Source of the DNA: Symploca sp. SIO1C2
Lineage (GTDB): Bacteria; Cyanobacteriota; Cyanobacteriia; Cyanobacteriales; Coleofasciculaceae
Length of the DNA stretch: 64,000 nucleotides
Assembly: GCA_010672925.1 (NCBI GenBank)
Contig: JAAHFP010000003.1
Span: 62,001-126,000, forward strand
Reading direction: 5' to 3'
Notes under the pieces: model-generated
What the model saw: only the letters and a program-made list of their open reading frames with translations
The model's database searches: none
What the model was told of the DNA's origin: nothing
Shown here: positions 8,775 through 17,622 of the stretch, one piece after another
How positions within the stretch are numbered: position 1 is the stretch's first letter
Layout of the letters: every line of letters begins with the position of its first letter
Made by a program: the position numbers and the translations under genes

Positions 8775-9898
8775 TCAACTTCTAGAGTGTCATAATAATC
8801 TTCAAGAACATTAATCAAGTCTATAAAAGCTCTTTGTCGTGATTTTGAGATATGAAATTCTTCTGGATTTTTAGTACTAATTGAACCTCCTTTACGAAAT
8901 ACTATTTTCCAAAATTCTGGACTTATATTATTGATAATATAAGGATGATGGCTAGTAATAATGAACTGTAAATTTTTATTTTCTAAAATCAAATCAGTTA
9001 CACTATCAATACAATTAACTCCTAGGCTATTTTCAAATTCATCGATTAAAATAACACTTCCTTCTGGAGTTAAGAAAAGTTCACTTAAATGGATCAACGT
9101 CTTGCGCATCCCTAAAGAAATATCAGCATGACTAATCCAGTGATCAACTCCTTTTTCTTTGATTTCGATACTGACTAAAGGAGAACCTAATAAATCCAAA
9201 AAAGGTTGTAACCTAATATCCTCAGCTTGAGGAAATATTTTAATAAAATTATTTTTGATTTCTTCAAATATTTCAGGCAAATAGCGATGTGCTAATAAAA
9301 GCTTAACTGGCACACTAAAATCGCTATTTTGTATATCATTTAAAGAATATTTTTCATCTGTTTTAGATATTGCTAGCACAACTAAATCAGTTTTTTCAAT
9401 TGCTTTATATGGCTTGCTCAAAATTATTTTATCTAAATTTTTTTTTGCTGGCTCAATATCTTCTTCTTGCTGAAATAATTCAATAACACTTTGGGAAGGA
9501 GATAATTTGGGAGTCTTTCCGTAACCTTCAAAAAATATTTCCTCTGAGTTTCTTTCAATAATTGGTTGATCATCTCTATAGAGAAACTCTTCTACTATAT
9601 CAAACTCATGTTCTTCTCTATTAGTTTGATCAAGAAATGGCTCGTCTGTTTTTTGAGTCTCAAACTCACCCTTCCATCGATAATTGACATTATTTTCTGT
9701 TAAAAAACAAATATCCCATTTTACTCCATTAAAAGATTCTCCATTGCCTATTTCTTTTAATTTAAATATTGATTGGAGAATTTGAGTTTTACCTGCTCCT
9801 GAACCTCCAACTAGTAAAGTTAGATTTGGTAGAAGCTCTAAGGTTTCAATTTTCCACTCATACTCTTGATCTTGATACTCAATCTTTTGAATTTTCAT
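8771..9898 (-). CDS. AAA/ABC-type ATPase of a putative two-gene defence system
   Basis: 375-residue SMC/ABC-like ATPase. Walker A is GGSGAGKT at residues 31-38, a signature-like segment SLGMRKTLIHLSEL is at 261-274, Walker B VILIDEFEN is at 282-290, and the switch His is in TSHHPYII near 315-322. The region between Walker A and the signature is divergent, as in OLD-like and AriA-like ATPases. It is first in an operon with the TOPRIM-like gene, with a 4-bp overlap. The architecture matches ATPase-TOPRIM defence pairs such as PARIS (AriA/AriB); that reading is inference. The start codon is preceded by A+T-rich DNA. Confidence 0.7.
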   Translation of the reverse strand: MKIQKIEYQDQEYEWKIETLELLPNLTLLVGGSGAGKTQILQSIFKLKEIGNGESFNGVKWDICFLTENNVNYRWKGEFETQKTDEPFLDQTNREEHEFDIVEEFLYRDDQPIIERNSEEIFFEGYGKTPKLSPSQSVIELFQQEEDIEPAKKNLDKIILSKPYKAIEKTDLVVLAISKTDEKYSLNDIQNSDFSVPVKLLLAHRYLPEIFEEIKNNFIKIFPQAEDIRLQPFLDLLGSPLVSIEIKEKGVDHWISHADISLGMRKTLIHLSELFLTPEGSVILIDEFENSLGVNCIDSVTDLILENKNLQFIITSHHPYIINNISPEFWKIVFRKGGSISTKNPEEFHISKSRQRAFIDLINVLEDYYDTLEVE

Positions 9899-9951
9899 GT
9901 TCTGTATTTACAAAAATTAAACTAAGAATTCTATATTTGTAATTGACATTG

Positions 9952-10257
9952 CTAGAAAATGTAATTAACTGCTCCAAATAACTCTTCTAAATCAGAAATT
10001 CTGTACAACTTAATGTTTTTTGTAAATAAATTATCCTTATAATTATACCAAGCTTCGGTTAAGATTGGTGCAATTAAGTTTTCACAAATAGCCGATTCTG
10101 AATTATCCACTACTCCTTCCCTAAGGATAATCTGAAACCGTTGTTTAAAGTAATCATTGAGCGGTAGGTGTGATTCAACAATAAAGTCATGCTCTTGATA
10201 AGTTAACTGGAAAGCTTTGACCAGCATTTCAAGATGTTTATAAGACGTGAAAGCCAT
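9952..10257 (-). pseudogene. Internally deleted remnant of a cyanobacterial PD-(D/E)XK-like hypothetical family
   Basis: 101 residues. The first 70 (ending LIAPILTEAWYNYKDN) resemble the N-terminus, and the last 30 (LFTKNIKLYRISDLEELFGAVNYIF) resemble the C-terminus, of a roughly 220-residue cyanobacterial hypothetical family that I know from memory. The central part with the nuclease-like core is missing and the frame is preserved. It could instead be a genuine short protein. It lies 53 bp upstream of the ATPase gene on the same strand. Confidence 0.45.
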
Positions 10258-10436
10258 TTATATATCTGATTTGTAAGATTTTTATATATCTCTCATTTCC
10301 GATTGTAAACCCTATTGGGTTGAGTAACCAAACCCAATTTACGTCAGTAGCGTAATGCACCACGTCTGAGCTCGTAGCTTTGGTAGAAATTTTCAGACTT
10401 TGGCAAGTTAAACTGGAAGAAAAAGAGAATAATCCC

Positions 10437-10700
10437 ATGGAGATCACAATCGAACTTCCCGACAACATTGCCAATCAACTGCAACCCACCAACATCTCCC
10501 GTCGAATATTGGAACTCATTGCAGCAGACGATTATCGCCAAGGACGCATTGGAGCTGCCCAAGTCCGCCGAATGCTAAGTTTCTCATCTCGTTGGGAGAC
10601 TTACGAATTTCTCAAGCGTGAAAAGGCCTACTTGCCCTACACTGAAGACGACTTGGAGCAGGATACACAAACTATTCGCAATGTCATAAATCAGAGATGA
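10437..10700 (+). CDS. UPF0175-family antitoxin
   Basis: 87 residues from the ATG at 10437; the longer frame back to 10380 adds residues untypical of the family. The sequence MEITIELPDNIANQL, then ELIAADDYRQGRIGAAQVRRML and TYEFLKREKAYLPYTEDDLEQD, is the UPF0175 helix-turn-helix pattern. Members are antitoxins that bind DNA and neutralise a PIN-like toxin encoded next to them. Here the following DUF3368 gene starts inside its stop codon (ATGA overlap), confirming a toxin-antitoxin operon, probably autoregulated. Confidence 0.85.
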   Translation: MEITIELPDNIANQLQPTNISRRILELIAADDYRQGRIGAAQVRRMLSFSSRWETYEFLKREKAYLPYTEDDLEQDTQTIRNVINQR

Positions 10701-11203
10701 TTATTATCTCAAATACCTCCCCAATCAACTACCTTATCTTGATTAGTCACGTTAATCTTTTGCCTCAACTGTTCCAACAAATCATCATTCCACAAGCAGT
10801 CTACAGCGAGCTATCTGATGCTTCTGCACCCTCACCTGTACAAGCTTGGATTGCAACTCCACCGGATTGGCTCAAAATTCAACCTGTTAATCAACCTTCG
10901 GATGCAATTCTAGAATTACTCGATCCCGGAGAAAGAGCAGCCATTCTTCTAGCTGAAGAACTCAAGGCAGATTTACTCTTATTAGATGAGATGAAGGCAC
11001 GACGAACTGCGACAGACAGAGGACTAACTATCACAGGTGTCTTGGGAATTTTAGATCAAGCAGCAACTATGAACCTCATCGATCTACCGGCTGCTGTCCA
11101 AGCTCTTCAAAATACATCCTTCTGGGCATCCGAAAGCTTGTTTCAAAAGTTGCTAGATAAGCATTCCTCAGCAGCTAAGACTAAGCGAGCACAACATGAT
11201 TAA
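10697..11203 (+). CDS. DUF3368 PIN-domain-like toxin
   Basis: 168 residues of the DUF3368 family, a VapC-like PIN domain expected to cleave RNA. Seen: N-terminal IIISNTSPINYL with Asn in place of the more usual catalytic Asp, DPGERAAILLAEEL with the conserved Glu, and LLLLDEMKARRTA with the following acidic pair. A helix-rich C-terminal tail follows. It overlaps the UPF0175 antitoxin by 4 bp. Whether the Asn variant is fully active cannot be told, but SNTSP is common in this family. Confidence 0.83.
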   Translation: MIIISNTSPINYLILISHVNLLPQLFQQIIIPQAVYSELSDASAPSPVQAWIATPPDWLKIQPVNQPSDAILELLDPGERAAILLAEELKADLLLLDEMKARRTATDRGLTITGVLGILDQAATMNLIDLPAAVQALQNTSFWASESLFQKLLDKHSSAAKTKRAQHD

Positions 11204-11273
11204 TTTTATAGTTAATAATGAAAAATAATAGGCTAGATACAGTAAGAAGGTTTTATCATAATAATGACCAATT

Positions 11274-12182
11274 CTACTGAGGTTCAGGATTGCGGGCTCT
11301 TTCCAATAACTGTTCCGAATTGGCTACCCACTGCTCATTACCCTGAAGTTGGTAAAGATCCCTAGCATATTGCAAAACTTGCTGGGCATCACTAAAGCGA
11401 TTCTGTTGCAAAAATACCAAGCCAGCTCCATAGTAAGCATTAGCATAGTTAGAGTTAGCAAGAGTTGCTTGCCGAAAAGCTGCTAGGGCAGCATCCAATT
11501 CTTCCTGGTGAAACAAAATAGAACCAAGGTTGTAGTGAGCTTCTGGGTAGCGGGGACTAATTTTAATTGCTTGCTGGAATGCCTTCTTAGCTTCTTCGAT
11601 ATTTTCTTGGTGCAAATAAATCCTTCCTAAATGATAAGCTGACTCTGGAGCATTAGGACTCAAGCGTAAAGCATTCTTAAAAGAAGCGATCGCTGGCTCA
11701 AATTCTCCTGATTGAGCAGCGACCAAACCATAATTGTAATGAGCAACACCGAGGTTAGGATCGAGTTCCAAAGCCTTGGTTAAATAAGTTCGTGCTTGGG
11801 GAAAATTCTTCCCTTCTAACAAAGCTGCACCTAAGTTAGCAAAGGCGAGAGCAAATTGAGGGTCTGTTTGAGTAGCGCGGTAAAAAGCATCTACTGCCTG
11901 CTGCAATTCTCCCGTTTGTCGTAAAGCTAACCCCAAGTTATAGTGAGCAGCCGCTAACTGGGGATCGAGTTGTGCTGCTTGTCGAAAAGCCGCGATCGCT
12001 TGTGGTAAATTGCCCTGTTGTATCAAGGCGAGTCCTTGCTTTAACTGCTCCCTGGCTGCCGGTTGTGTGGGTTTGAGGGAGGGAAGGGATTGGGCAATTG
12101 GTTCCGTAGCAAGGGACGCTATCGGCAGCATACTGCTACTTAGCAATAGTAGACTCAGCCCAAACTTCAGGGTGGAATTCAT
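11274..12182 (-). CDS. Exported TPR-repeat protein
   Basis: 302 residues. A signal peptide is clear (hydrophobic core FGLSLLLLSSSMLPIASLA, residues 7-25). About seven tetratricopeptide repeats of 34 residues follow from residue 45 (for example AHYNLGLALRQTGELQQAVD and AHYNYGLVAAQSGEFEPAIA), ending in a short charged tail. It is therefore a periplasmic or membrane-associated protein-interaction scaffold; no enzymatic domain is visible. It is divergent from the EF-G-like gene. Confidence 0.8.
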   Translation of the reverse strand: MNSTLKFGLSLLLLSSSMLPIASLATEPIAQSLPSLKPTQPAAREQLKQGLALIQQGNLPQAIAAFRQAAQLDPQLAAAHYNLGLALRQTGELQQAVDAFYRATQTDPQFALAFANLGAALLEGKNFPQARTYLTKALELDPNLGVAHYNYGLVAAQSGEFEPAIASFKNALRLSPNAPESAYHLGRIYLHQENIEEAKKAFQQAIKISPRYPEAHYNLGSILFHQEELDAALAAFRQATLANSNYANAYYGAGLVFLQQNRFSDAQQVLQYARDLYQLQGNEQWVANSEQLLERARNPEPQ

Positions 12183-12575
12183 GAAATTGTCGATTTTCTC
12201 TCTGGTTTTTCAAATTTTACTCGAACTTCTTTGTTAAAAAAATGTTAAGCTTATCCTCAGTAAATCCGGCTATCACTGAAACAATTTTGTGGTTTGTTGT
12301 TACCTAAATTCATAAAGATTGTAATTTATTCACTTCAATTAATCTTACTTAAGCTTTGATGTAGTTTATTTTACAAGAGATTGCAACTTTTGTTTAACTG
12401 CCCTTAGAACACGCTAATCTCACAAAAGCAGCGGTAAGCCGATTTCTTCAAGAGATGGGATGAATCGCCGCTCACCGCTTAGTTGTTTGTTGAATGCACC
12501 AGAAGTCAAATAACCAATAACCAATAACAAACAACTAACAACAAATAATTAGCGTAATTATCCTGGGGGTAAATC
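12183..12575. other. Divergent intergenic region between TPR and EF-G-like genes
   Basis: Holds both promoters by position, although no consensus could be assigned with confidence. An imperfect hairpin spans 12429-12480: arms AGCGGTAAGCCGATT and, as reverse complement, AGCGGTGAGCGGCGATT. An A/C-rich stretch of ACAAACAAC repeats (about 12505-12550) precedes the EF-G-like start. Confidence 0.5.
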
Positions 12576-14627
12576 ATGAGAGAAAAAGCCATTACTACCA
12601 CCCGTAATGTGGCAATTGTTGGTCCCTATTCCAGTGGTAAAACTAGTCTACTAGAAAGTTTATTGTTCGTTACCGGTGCGATTTCTCGCAAAGGTAATAT
12701 TAAGGAAGGAAACACGGTGAGTGATAGTGCTGCTGAAGCACGGGCTCGCAAAATGAGTGTAGAAATAGCTGCTGCTAGTACTGAATATCAAGATATCCGT
12801 TTTAATTTTATCGACTGTCCTGGCTCCATTGAATTTACTCAAGAAACTTACAATGCTTTAGTTGGTGTGGATGCTGCGGTTGTGGTTTGTGAGCCAACTA
12901 GCGATCGCGTCTTGACTCTGGCTCCTCTATTCAAATTCCTTGACGATTGGGAAATTCCTCACTTAGTCTTTATCAATAAAATAGGCAGGCTAACTTGTAA
13001 CAGTGGGGGCTGTGGTACCCCGTACAGGGAGGTCTTAGATGCCCTCAAATCCGTTTCTACTCGTCCGTTAATATTGCATCAGTACCCGATTGGTAAAGGA
13101 GAAGAACCAATCGGGTTTATTGATTTAGTGACAGAACAAGCTTTTCTCTATCACGAAAACGCTCCCGCTGATCCAGTTCCTTTGCCAGAATCTTTACAGG
13201 ATCAGGAGCAGGCAGCACGGGCTGAAATGTTGGAAACCTTGGCAGATTTTGATGACCATTTATTAGAAGAGTTGCTTGAGGAAATTGAGCCTCCCCAGGA
13301 TGAAATTATTAAAGACCTGAAGATGGAATTGGGTGCAGATTTGATTGTACCTGTGTTTATGGGGATTGCGGAGAAAGATTACGGAGTCCGGCACCTAATT
13401 GATGCTTTGTTACGAGAAGCACCTGCTCCTGAATCTACTGCTAAGCGCCGCTTAAATAATGTGGATAGTTCCCTCACCGTAGCTCAAGTCCTCAAAACTT
13501 ATTACACTCCCCAAGGTGGCAAACTATCTCTAGCGCGAGTCTGGCAAGGTACATTGACGGATGGCATGAGCCTCAATGGTGTCCGTGCTGGTGGTTTGTA
13601 TCATATGCTAGGTCAGCAACACCAGTCTGCCCACGAAGTATCAGCGGGGGATATTGTTGCCATTGGACGGCTAGAAGAAATTAAAACTAGTGACATCCTA
13701 GTTAGTAACGGTGGTAAATCGAAAGTTGAACTACCCAAAGCCGAAGCCCTTGCACCAGTCTATGCTTTAGCGATCGCACCGGAAAAGCGCAAGGATGAAG
13801 TTAAGCTTAGTGGAGCATTAACTAAGTTATTGGAAGAAGACCCTTCCCTGGCTTGGGAGCAACATGGGGATACTAATGAAATCATCCTCTGGGGACAGGG
13901 AGACATTCATCTTAAAGTAGCTTTAGATCGGCTAAAGCGTAAATATAACCTACCGATGACTACTCAACTGCCGCAGGTTCCCTACAAAGAAACGATCCGT
14001 AAAACTGCAACTTCTCATGGACGCTACAAGCACCAAAGTGGGGGACATGGACAGTTTGGTGATGTTTACCTGGATATCAAGCCTTTAGACCGTGGTGAAG
14101 GCTTTGACTTTTCCGACACTATTGTGGGTGGGGTAGTGCCTAAGCAGTATATTCCCGGTGTAGAAACTGGTGTTCGGGAATATTTAACCCACGGACCTCT
14201 AGGTTTCCCGGTAGTTGATGTAGCTGTTACTCTAACCAATGGTTCTTACCATTCCGTCGATAGTTCTGAACAGGCATTTAAACAAGCGGCGCGGCTAGCA
14301 ATGACAGATGGTATGCCTAAGTGTCAGCCAGTACTTCTGGAGCCAATTATGGTGATTGAGGTATGTGCGCCAACGGAATTTACTTCCAAGGTACTGCAAC
14401 TAGTAACCGGACGTCGGGGACAAATTCTGGGTTATGAAGCCCTTACCGATTGGTCTGGTTGGGACTGTGTTTCTGGTTATTTACCCCAAGCAGAAATGCA
14501 TGACTTTATTGTAGAGTTGCGATCGCTTACTTTAGGCATTGGCTTCTTCAACTGGAAGTATGACCATCTCCAAGAGGTTCCTGGAAAGTTAGCTAAAACG
14601 GTGCTAGCAACAGTTGGCAATAGTTAA
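12576..14627 (+). CDS. EF-G-like translational GTPase (second EF-G paralogue type)
   Basis: 683 residues with the EF-G domain order: GTPase domain I, domain II near 295-385, then domains III-V with the C-terminal EF-G signature. P-loop GPYSSGKTS is at residues 16-24 and DCPG at 80-83. The guanine-specificity motif reads NKIG at 134-137 instead of NKxD and is followed by a Cys/Gly-rich stretch (RLTCNSGGCGTPYREV) that looks like an insertion of about seven residues. Cyanobacteria usually carry the main fusA beside rpsL and a second EF-G-like gene; the isolated position and the atypical G4 motif suggest this is the second kind. Role in translation or ribosome recycling is inferred. An excess of divergence at G4 may change nucleotide specificity. 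Confidence 0.82.
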   Translation: MREKAITTTRNVAIVGPYSSGKTSLLESLLFVTGAISRKGNIKEGNTVSDSAAEARARKMSVEIAAASTEYQDIRFNFIDCPGSIEFTQETYNALVGVDAAVVVCEPTSDRVLTLAPLFKFLDDWEIPHLVFINKIGRLTCNSGGCGTPYREVLDALKSVSTRPLILHQYPIGKGEEPIGFIDLVTEQAFLYHENAPADPVPLPESLQDQEQAARAEMLETLADFDDHLLEELLEEIEPPQDEIIKDLKMELGADLIVPVFMGIAEKDYGVRHLIDALLREAPAPESTAKRRLNNVDSSLTVAQVLKTYYTPQGGKLSLARVWQGTLTDGMSLNGVRAGGLYHMLGQQHQSAHEVSAGDIVAIGRLEEIKTSDILVSNGGKSKVELPKAEALAPVYALAIAPEKRKDEVKLSGALTKLLEEDPSLAWEQHGDTNEIILWGQGDIHLKVALDRLKRKYNLPMTTQLPQVPYKETIRKTATSHGRYKHQSGGHGQFGDVYLDIKPLDRGEGFDFSDTIVGGVVPKQYIPGVETGVREYLTHGPLGFPVVDVAVTLTNGSYHSVDSSEQAFKQAARLAMTDGMPKCQPVLLEPIMVIEVCAPTEFTSKVLQLVTGRRGQILGYEALTDWSGWDCVSGYLPQAEMHDFIVELRSLTLGIGFFNWKYDHLQEVPGKLAKTVLATVGNS

Positions 14628-14979
14628 TTAGGGTTTGCTGAATAAGTAGATTTATTCAGGTTTTGAAGTAATAAGCATTAGAAGGCAGGAGGCAGGAGGC
14701 AGGAGGCAGGAGGCAGGAGGCAGGAGGCAGGAGGAAGAAGAGTTTTCCTTGCCTAAAAAGAAGTCAGAAACTATTCATATCAAAGGATTCAGCCCCAAAT
14801 ATATGATTTTAAGTTTCTGAAGAGTAATAAGTAATAAGTTAAGAGTTTATTACTAATTTCCCGGTTAAAGTGTAAGTAAATTGTACCGATGAGCTCAAAA
14901 AACTTGCACTTTCGTTGAGATTAACTTAAAACCTGTTACTTGTTACTTGTTACTTCCTCAAGTACTACCATAGCCCTAG
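14628..14979. repeat. Repeat-filled spacer: family C leader, (GGCAGGA)n array, family D hairpin element
   Basis: Immediately after the EF-G-like stop: a family C segment (14628-14655, TAGGGTTTGCTGAATAAGT); about seven copies of GGCAGGA (14682-14735); then a family D element (14755-14840) whose inner ends CAGAAACT and AGTTTCTG are inverted, followed by GTAATAA repeats. A TTGTTACTTG-type direct repeat lies near 14935-14955. No gene seen. Confidence 0.7.
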
Positions 14980-15528
14980 CTAAGTTAAAAAAGGACGAGC
15001 TAGAATTAAACTGCAAATTGATTTAGCATCTATTGGTTCACCGGATAAGATAGCTTCCTCTAATTCTGAGACAGTCATCAACACGACTTCGATATCTTCG
15101 TCTTCGTCCTGTTGGGGGGGAATTTCTAGCTTTTCTAAATCTTGGGCGAGAAAGCTGTAAATATATTCATCAGAATAACCAGGAGCAAGAGGAAATTTAC
15201 CTAGAGATTGCCAACTCTTGGCAGTGTAACCAGTTTCCTCTTCAATTTCTCGCTTGATAGTTTCTAAGGGTTCTTCGTGGGGTTCAACTGTGCCAGCGGG
15301 AAACTCTAAAAGACGCCCTTGAACAGTAAAGCGGTATTGTCTGACTAGGACAAGTTTACCTTCTGGAGTTACGGGTACAGCTAGGGCACCGCCTGGATGC
15401 CGAACACATTCCCACTCCCCTTCCGATTTGTTCGGCAAACGCAGGGAGTTGACTTCAAAGCTAAATCTGCGCCCCTGATAGAAGAGGTGCTTCTTAAGGA
15501 GTTGGGGTGGTTCTTGACCAAATGGCAT
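14980..15528 (-). CDS. Nudix hydrolase, ADP-ribose pyrophosphatase type
   Basis: 182 residues if started at the Met encoded at 15526-15528 (MPFGQEPPQLLKK). The frame extends 25 residues further upstream, but those residues (PIRPSPFPIRPSPF) are translated from a short direct repeat and are unlikely to be protein. The Nudix box is complete: G-x5-E-x7-REIEEETGY around residues 90-112. The Pro/Gly pattern and LAPGYSDEYIY downstream fit the ADP-ribose/nucleoside-diphosphate-sugar pyrophosphatase subgroup, which hydrolyses ADP-ribose to AMP and ribose 5-phosphate with Mg2+. It is downstream of icd on the same strand. Confidence 0.83.
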   Translation of the reverse strand: MPFGQEPPQLLKKHLFYQGRRFSFEVNSLRLPNKSEGEWECVRHPGGALAVPVTPEGKLVLVRQYRFTVQGRLLEFPAGTVEPHEEPLETIKREIEEETGYTAKSWQSLGKFPLAPGYSDEYIYSFLAQDLEKLEIPPQQDEDEDIEVVLMTVSELEEAILSGEPIDAKSICSLILARPFLT

Positions 15529-15657
15529 AATTATTAAGAATGGAGAAGGTCGAATTGGAAATGGAGAAGGTCGAATTGGGAATTGGGAGGAAGCTAATAC
15601 CATTACTTTCTGCTTCCTGCCTTCTACTTCCGGACTCCTACCTCCTAAACTTCTACT

Positions 15658-17082
15658 TCAATCGAAATGTGAGATAATTGCTTGGGCAAATTCAGAACAT
15701 TTCAAAGGTGGCTCTACCGGTGGAGTCATTAACCTAGCTAAGTCATAAGTAACTTCCCGATTAGCGATCGCTTTACCGATTCCCTGTTTAATTAAATCCG
15801 CAGCTTCTTGCCAACCCATAAACTCGAGCATCATCACTCCGGATAGAATAACTGAACCAGGATTAATCCGGTCTAAACCAGCGTGTTTAGGTGCAGTACC
15901 GTGGGTTGCTTCAAAAATTGCACAAGTATCCCCAATATTAGCTCCTGGACCCATACCTAAACCACCAACAATGGCGGCAGCTGCGTCGGAGATATAATCT
16001 CCATTCAAATTCATTGTGGCGAGAATCGAATATTCTGCTGGTCGTGTCTGGATTTGTTGGAAAATACTGTCAGCAATCCGGTCATTGACCATTACCTTAT
16101 CTTTCCACTGACCATTGCCGTGGGTATCCCAAATACTCTGAAGAACCGCTTCTACTTCACTAGTAATTGCTGCCTGTTTCTCTGGTGTTAGGGAATCGTA
16201 ACCCGGTTCAATTTTGCGGGCGTTGTCTTCTAAGGTAAGGTCTGGATTTTGCTCCTTGTTGCCGAGAATCCAAGATTCCTGCTCTGTTACACATTCGAGC
16301 CGAAATTCTGTAACTGCTAGCTCATAGCCCCAATCCCTGAAAGCTCCTTCGGTGTATTTCATAATATTACCTTTATGCACCAAAGTCACTTGTTGCTTAG
16401 CTTTTGGTAGCCGAAGAGCGTGCTGAATAGCACGGCGTACCAAACGTTGAGAACCAGTTTTACTAATGGGTTTAATACCAATTCCCGCATCTAGAGGAAT
16501 CTGCTTTTTCCCATGTTCTGGGGTTGCCGGAATCAGTTCATTATTAAGTAGGGCAATAAGTTTGTTACCAATTTCATTACCTTGAGACCATTCAATTCCC
16601 AGATAAATATCCTCTGTATTCTCCCGGTAGATAATCACATCAAGTAATTCTGGGGTTCTATGGGGAGAAGGAGTTCCTGGATAGTATTGACAAGGACGCA
16701 CACAGGCATAGAGGTCATTAATTTGTCGCAAAGCAACATTAAGAGAACGGATACCGCCTCCTACTGGGGTGGTTAATGGCCCTTTGATAGCAATGCCGTA
16801 TTCTTTAATTGCTTGGAGAGTATCTTCTGGTAAATATTGGTAAGTGCCATACTGATCACAGGCTTCATCACCAGCATAAACCTTAAACCAGCTGATTTGG
16901 CGCTTGTCACCATAGGCGGTATTAACAGCAGCATCAATCACCTTTTGGGCAGCGGGCCAGATATCAACACCAGTACCATCTCCGCGAATGAAGGGAATAA
17001 TCGGGTTATCGGGAACAATGGGTTTACCTTCTTTGAAAGTAATGGGAGATCCGGTATCTGGAGGTGTAATTTTCTGGTACAT
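15658..17082 (-). CDS. icd: Isocitrate dehydrogenase, NADP-dependent
   Basis: 474 residues. Oxidises isocitrate to 2-oxoglutarate with NADP+, supplying the carbon skeleton for nitrogen assimilation in cyanobacteria. Seen: [16 protein letters not shown] (residues 28-43), substrate-binding Ser in [13 protein letters not shown] (about 108-120), [32 protein letters not shown], and the C-terminal [13 protein letters not shown] and [16 protein letters not shown] blocks with metal-binding Asp residues. Length (474) includes the extra segment near 240-290 that cyanobacterial icd proteins have relative to the 416-residue E. coli enzyme. Nothing odd. Confidence 0.95.
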   Translation of the reverse strand: MYQKITPPDTGSPITFKEGKPIVPDNPIIPFIRGDGTGVDIWPAAQKVIDAAVNTAYGDKRQISWFKVYAGDEACDQYGTYQYLPEDTLQAIKEYGIAIKGPLTTPVGGGIRSLNVALRQINDLYACVRPCQYYPGTPSPHRTPELLDVIIYRENTEDIYLGIEWSQGNEIGNKLIALLNNELIPATPEHGKKQIPLDAGIGIKPISKTGSQRLVRRAIQHALRLPKAKQQVTLVHKGNIMKYTEGAFRDWGYELAVTEFRLECVTEQESWILGNKEQNPDLTLEDNARKIEPGYDSLTPEKQAAITSEVEAVLQSIWDTHGNGQWKDKVMVNDRIADSIFQQIQTRPAEYSILATMNLNGDYISDAAAAIVGGLGMGPGANIGDTCAIFEATHGTAPKHAGLDRINPGSVILSGVMMLEFMGWQEAADLIKQGIGKAIANREVTYDLARLMTPPVEPPLKCSEFAQAIISHFD

Positions 17083-17622
17083 AGACGTTGCTTACTTTAG
17101 GGTCTGGTGGAGAAGTAATAAGCACCTAACGGCGAATTCAAAATTCAAAATTCAAAATTCAAAATTGAATGAATCGCCGAAAAAGGAGTCAGAAACTAAT
17201 TATATCAAGGGATTCAGACATGCCGTTGTCATTTTTAGTTTCTCGAGAGTAATAAGTAATAAGCGCCTAACGGCGCAGGCAAAAGGCAACAGGCAAAAGG
17301 CAACAGTATAAATTACGCTCCGAAAAAGAAAGTGAGCTTGCCTTGTCAGCTTCCCTTAGAACCTTCTGCCTTTTTTCTCAAGAGTAATAAGTTAGAAAAT
17401 TCTTAGTGCATTGTGGCACAAGTTTGTGATCATCTCAAGAGAGAAGAATGCAAGCTGTATGTGAACAAGGGGCTTAAGCCCCTTGTTAAGCCCCTTGTTA
17501 GAGGGTTATTGAGAATGGTGTAAGATTTCAGTTATATCCCACCTGTAGAGACTTTCCATGCAACGTCCCTACAGGGTTTTGGAAGGGGAAAAAATTTACC
17601 AATGAAAAAATTCAACCCGCCC
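17083..17622. repeat. Spacer with AATTCAAA array, family D element and palindromes
   Basis: Contains AATTCAAA repeats (17133-17166), a family D hairpin element (17180-17263) flanked by CGCCTAACGGCG-like sequences, a GGCAACA/GGCAAAA array (17277-17307), a perfect 20-bp palindrome at 17466-17485 (CAAGGGGCTTAAGCCCCTTG), and a degenerate copy (17542-17575) of the palindrome found perfectly at 23386-23415. No coding frame is convincing. Confidence 0.6.

Noticed and set aside
8771-9898. ATPase as an ABC-transporter subunit
   Set aside because: The sequence lacks a canonical LSGGQ, has an SMC/OLD-like layout, and the coupled partner is TOPRIM-like rather than a permease.
9952-10257. Third component of the ATPase-TOPRIM system
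   Set aside because: It is on the same strand and just upstream, but it looks like a deleted remnant of another family and is separated by 53 bp without coupling.
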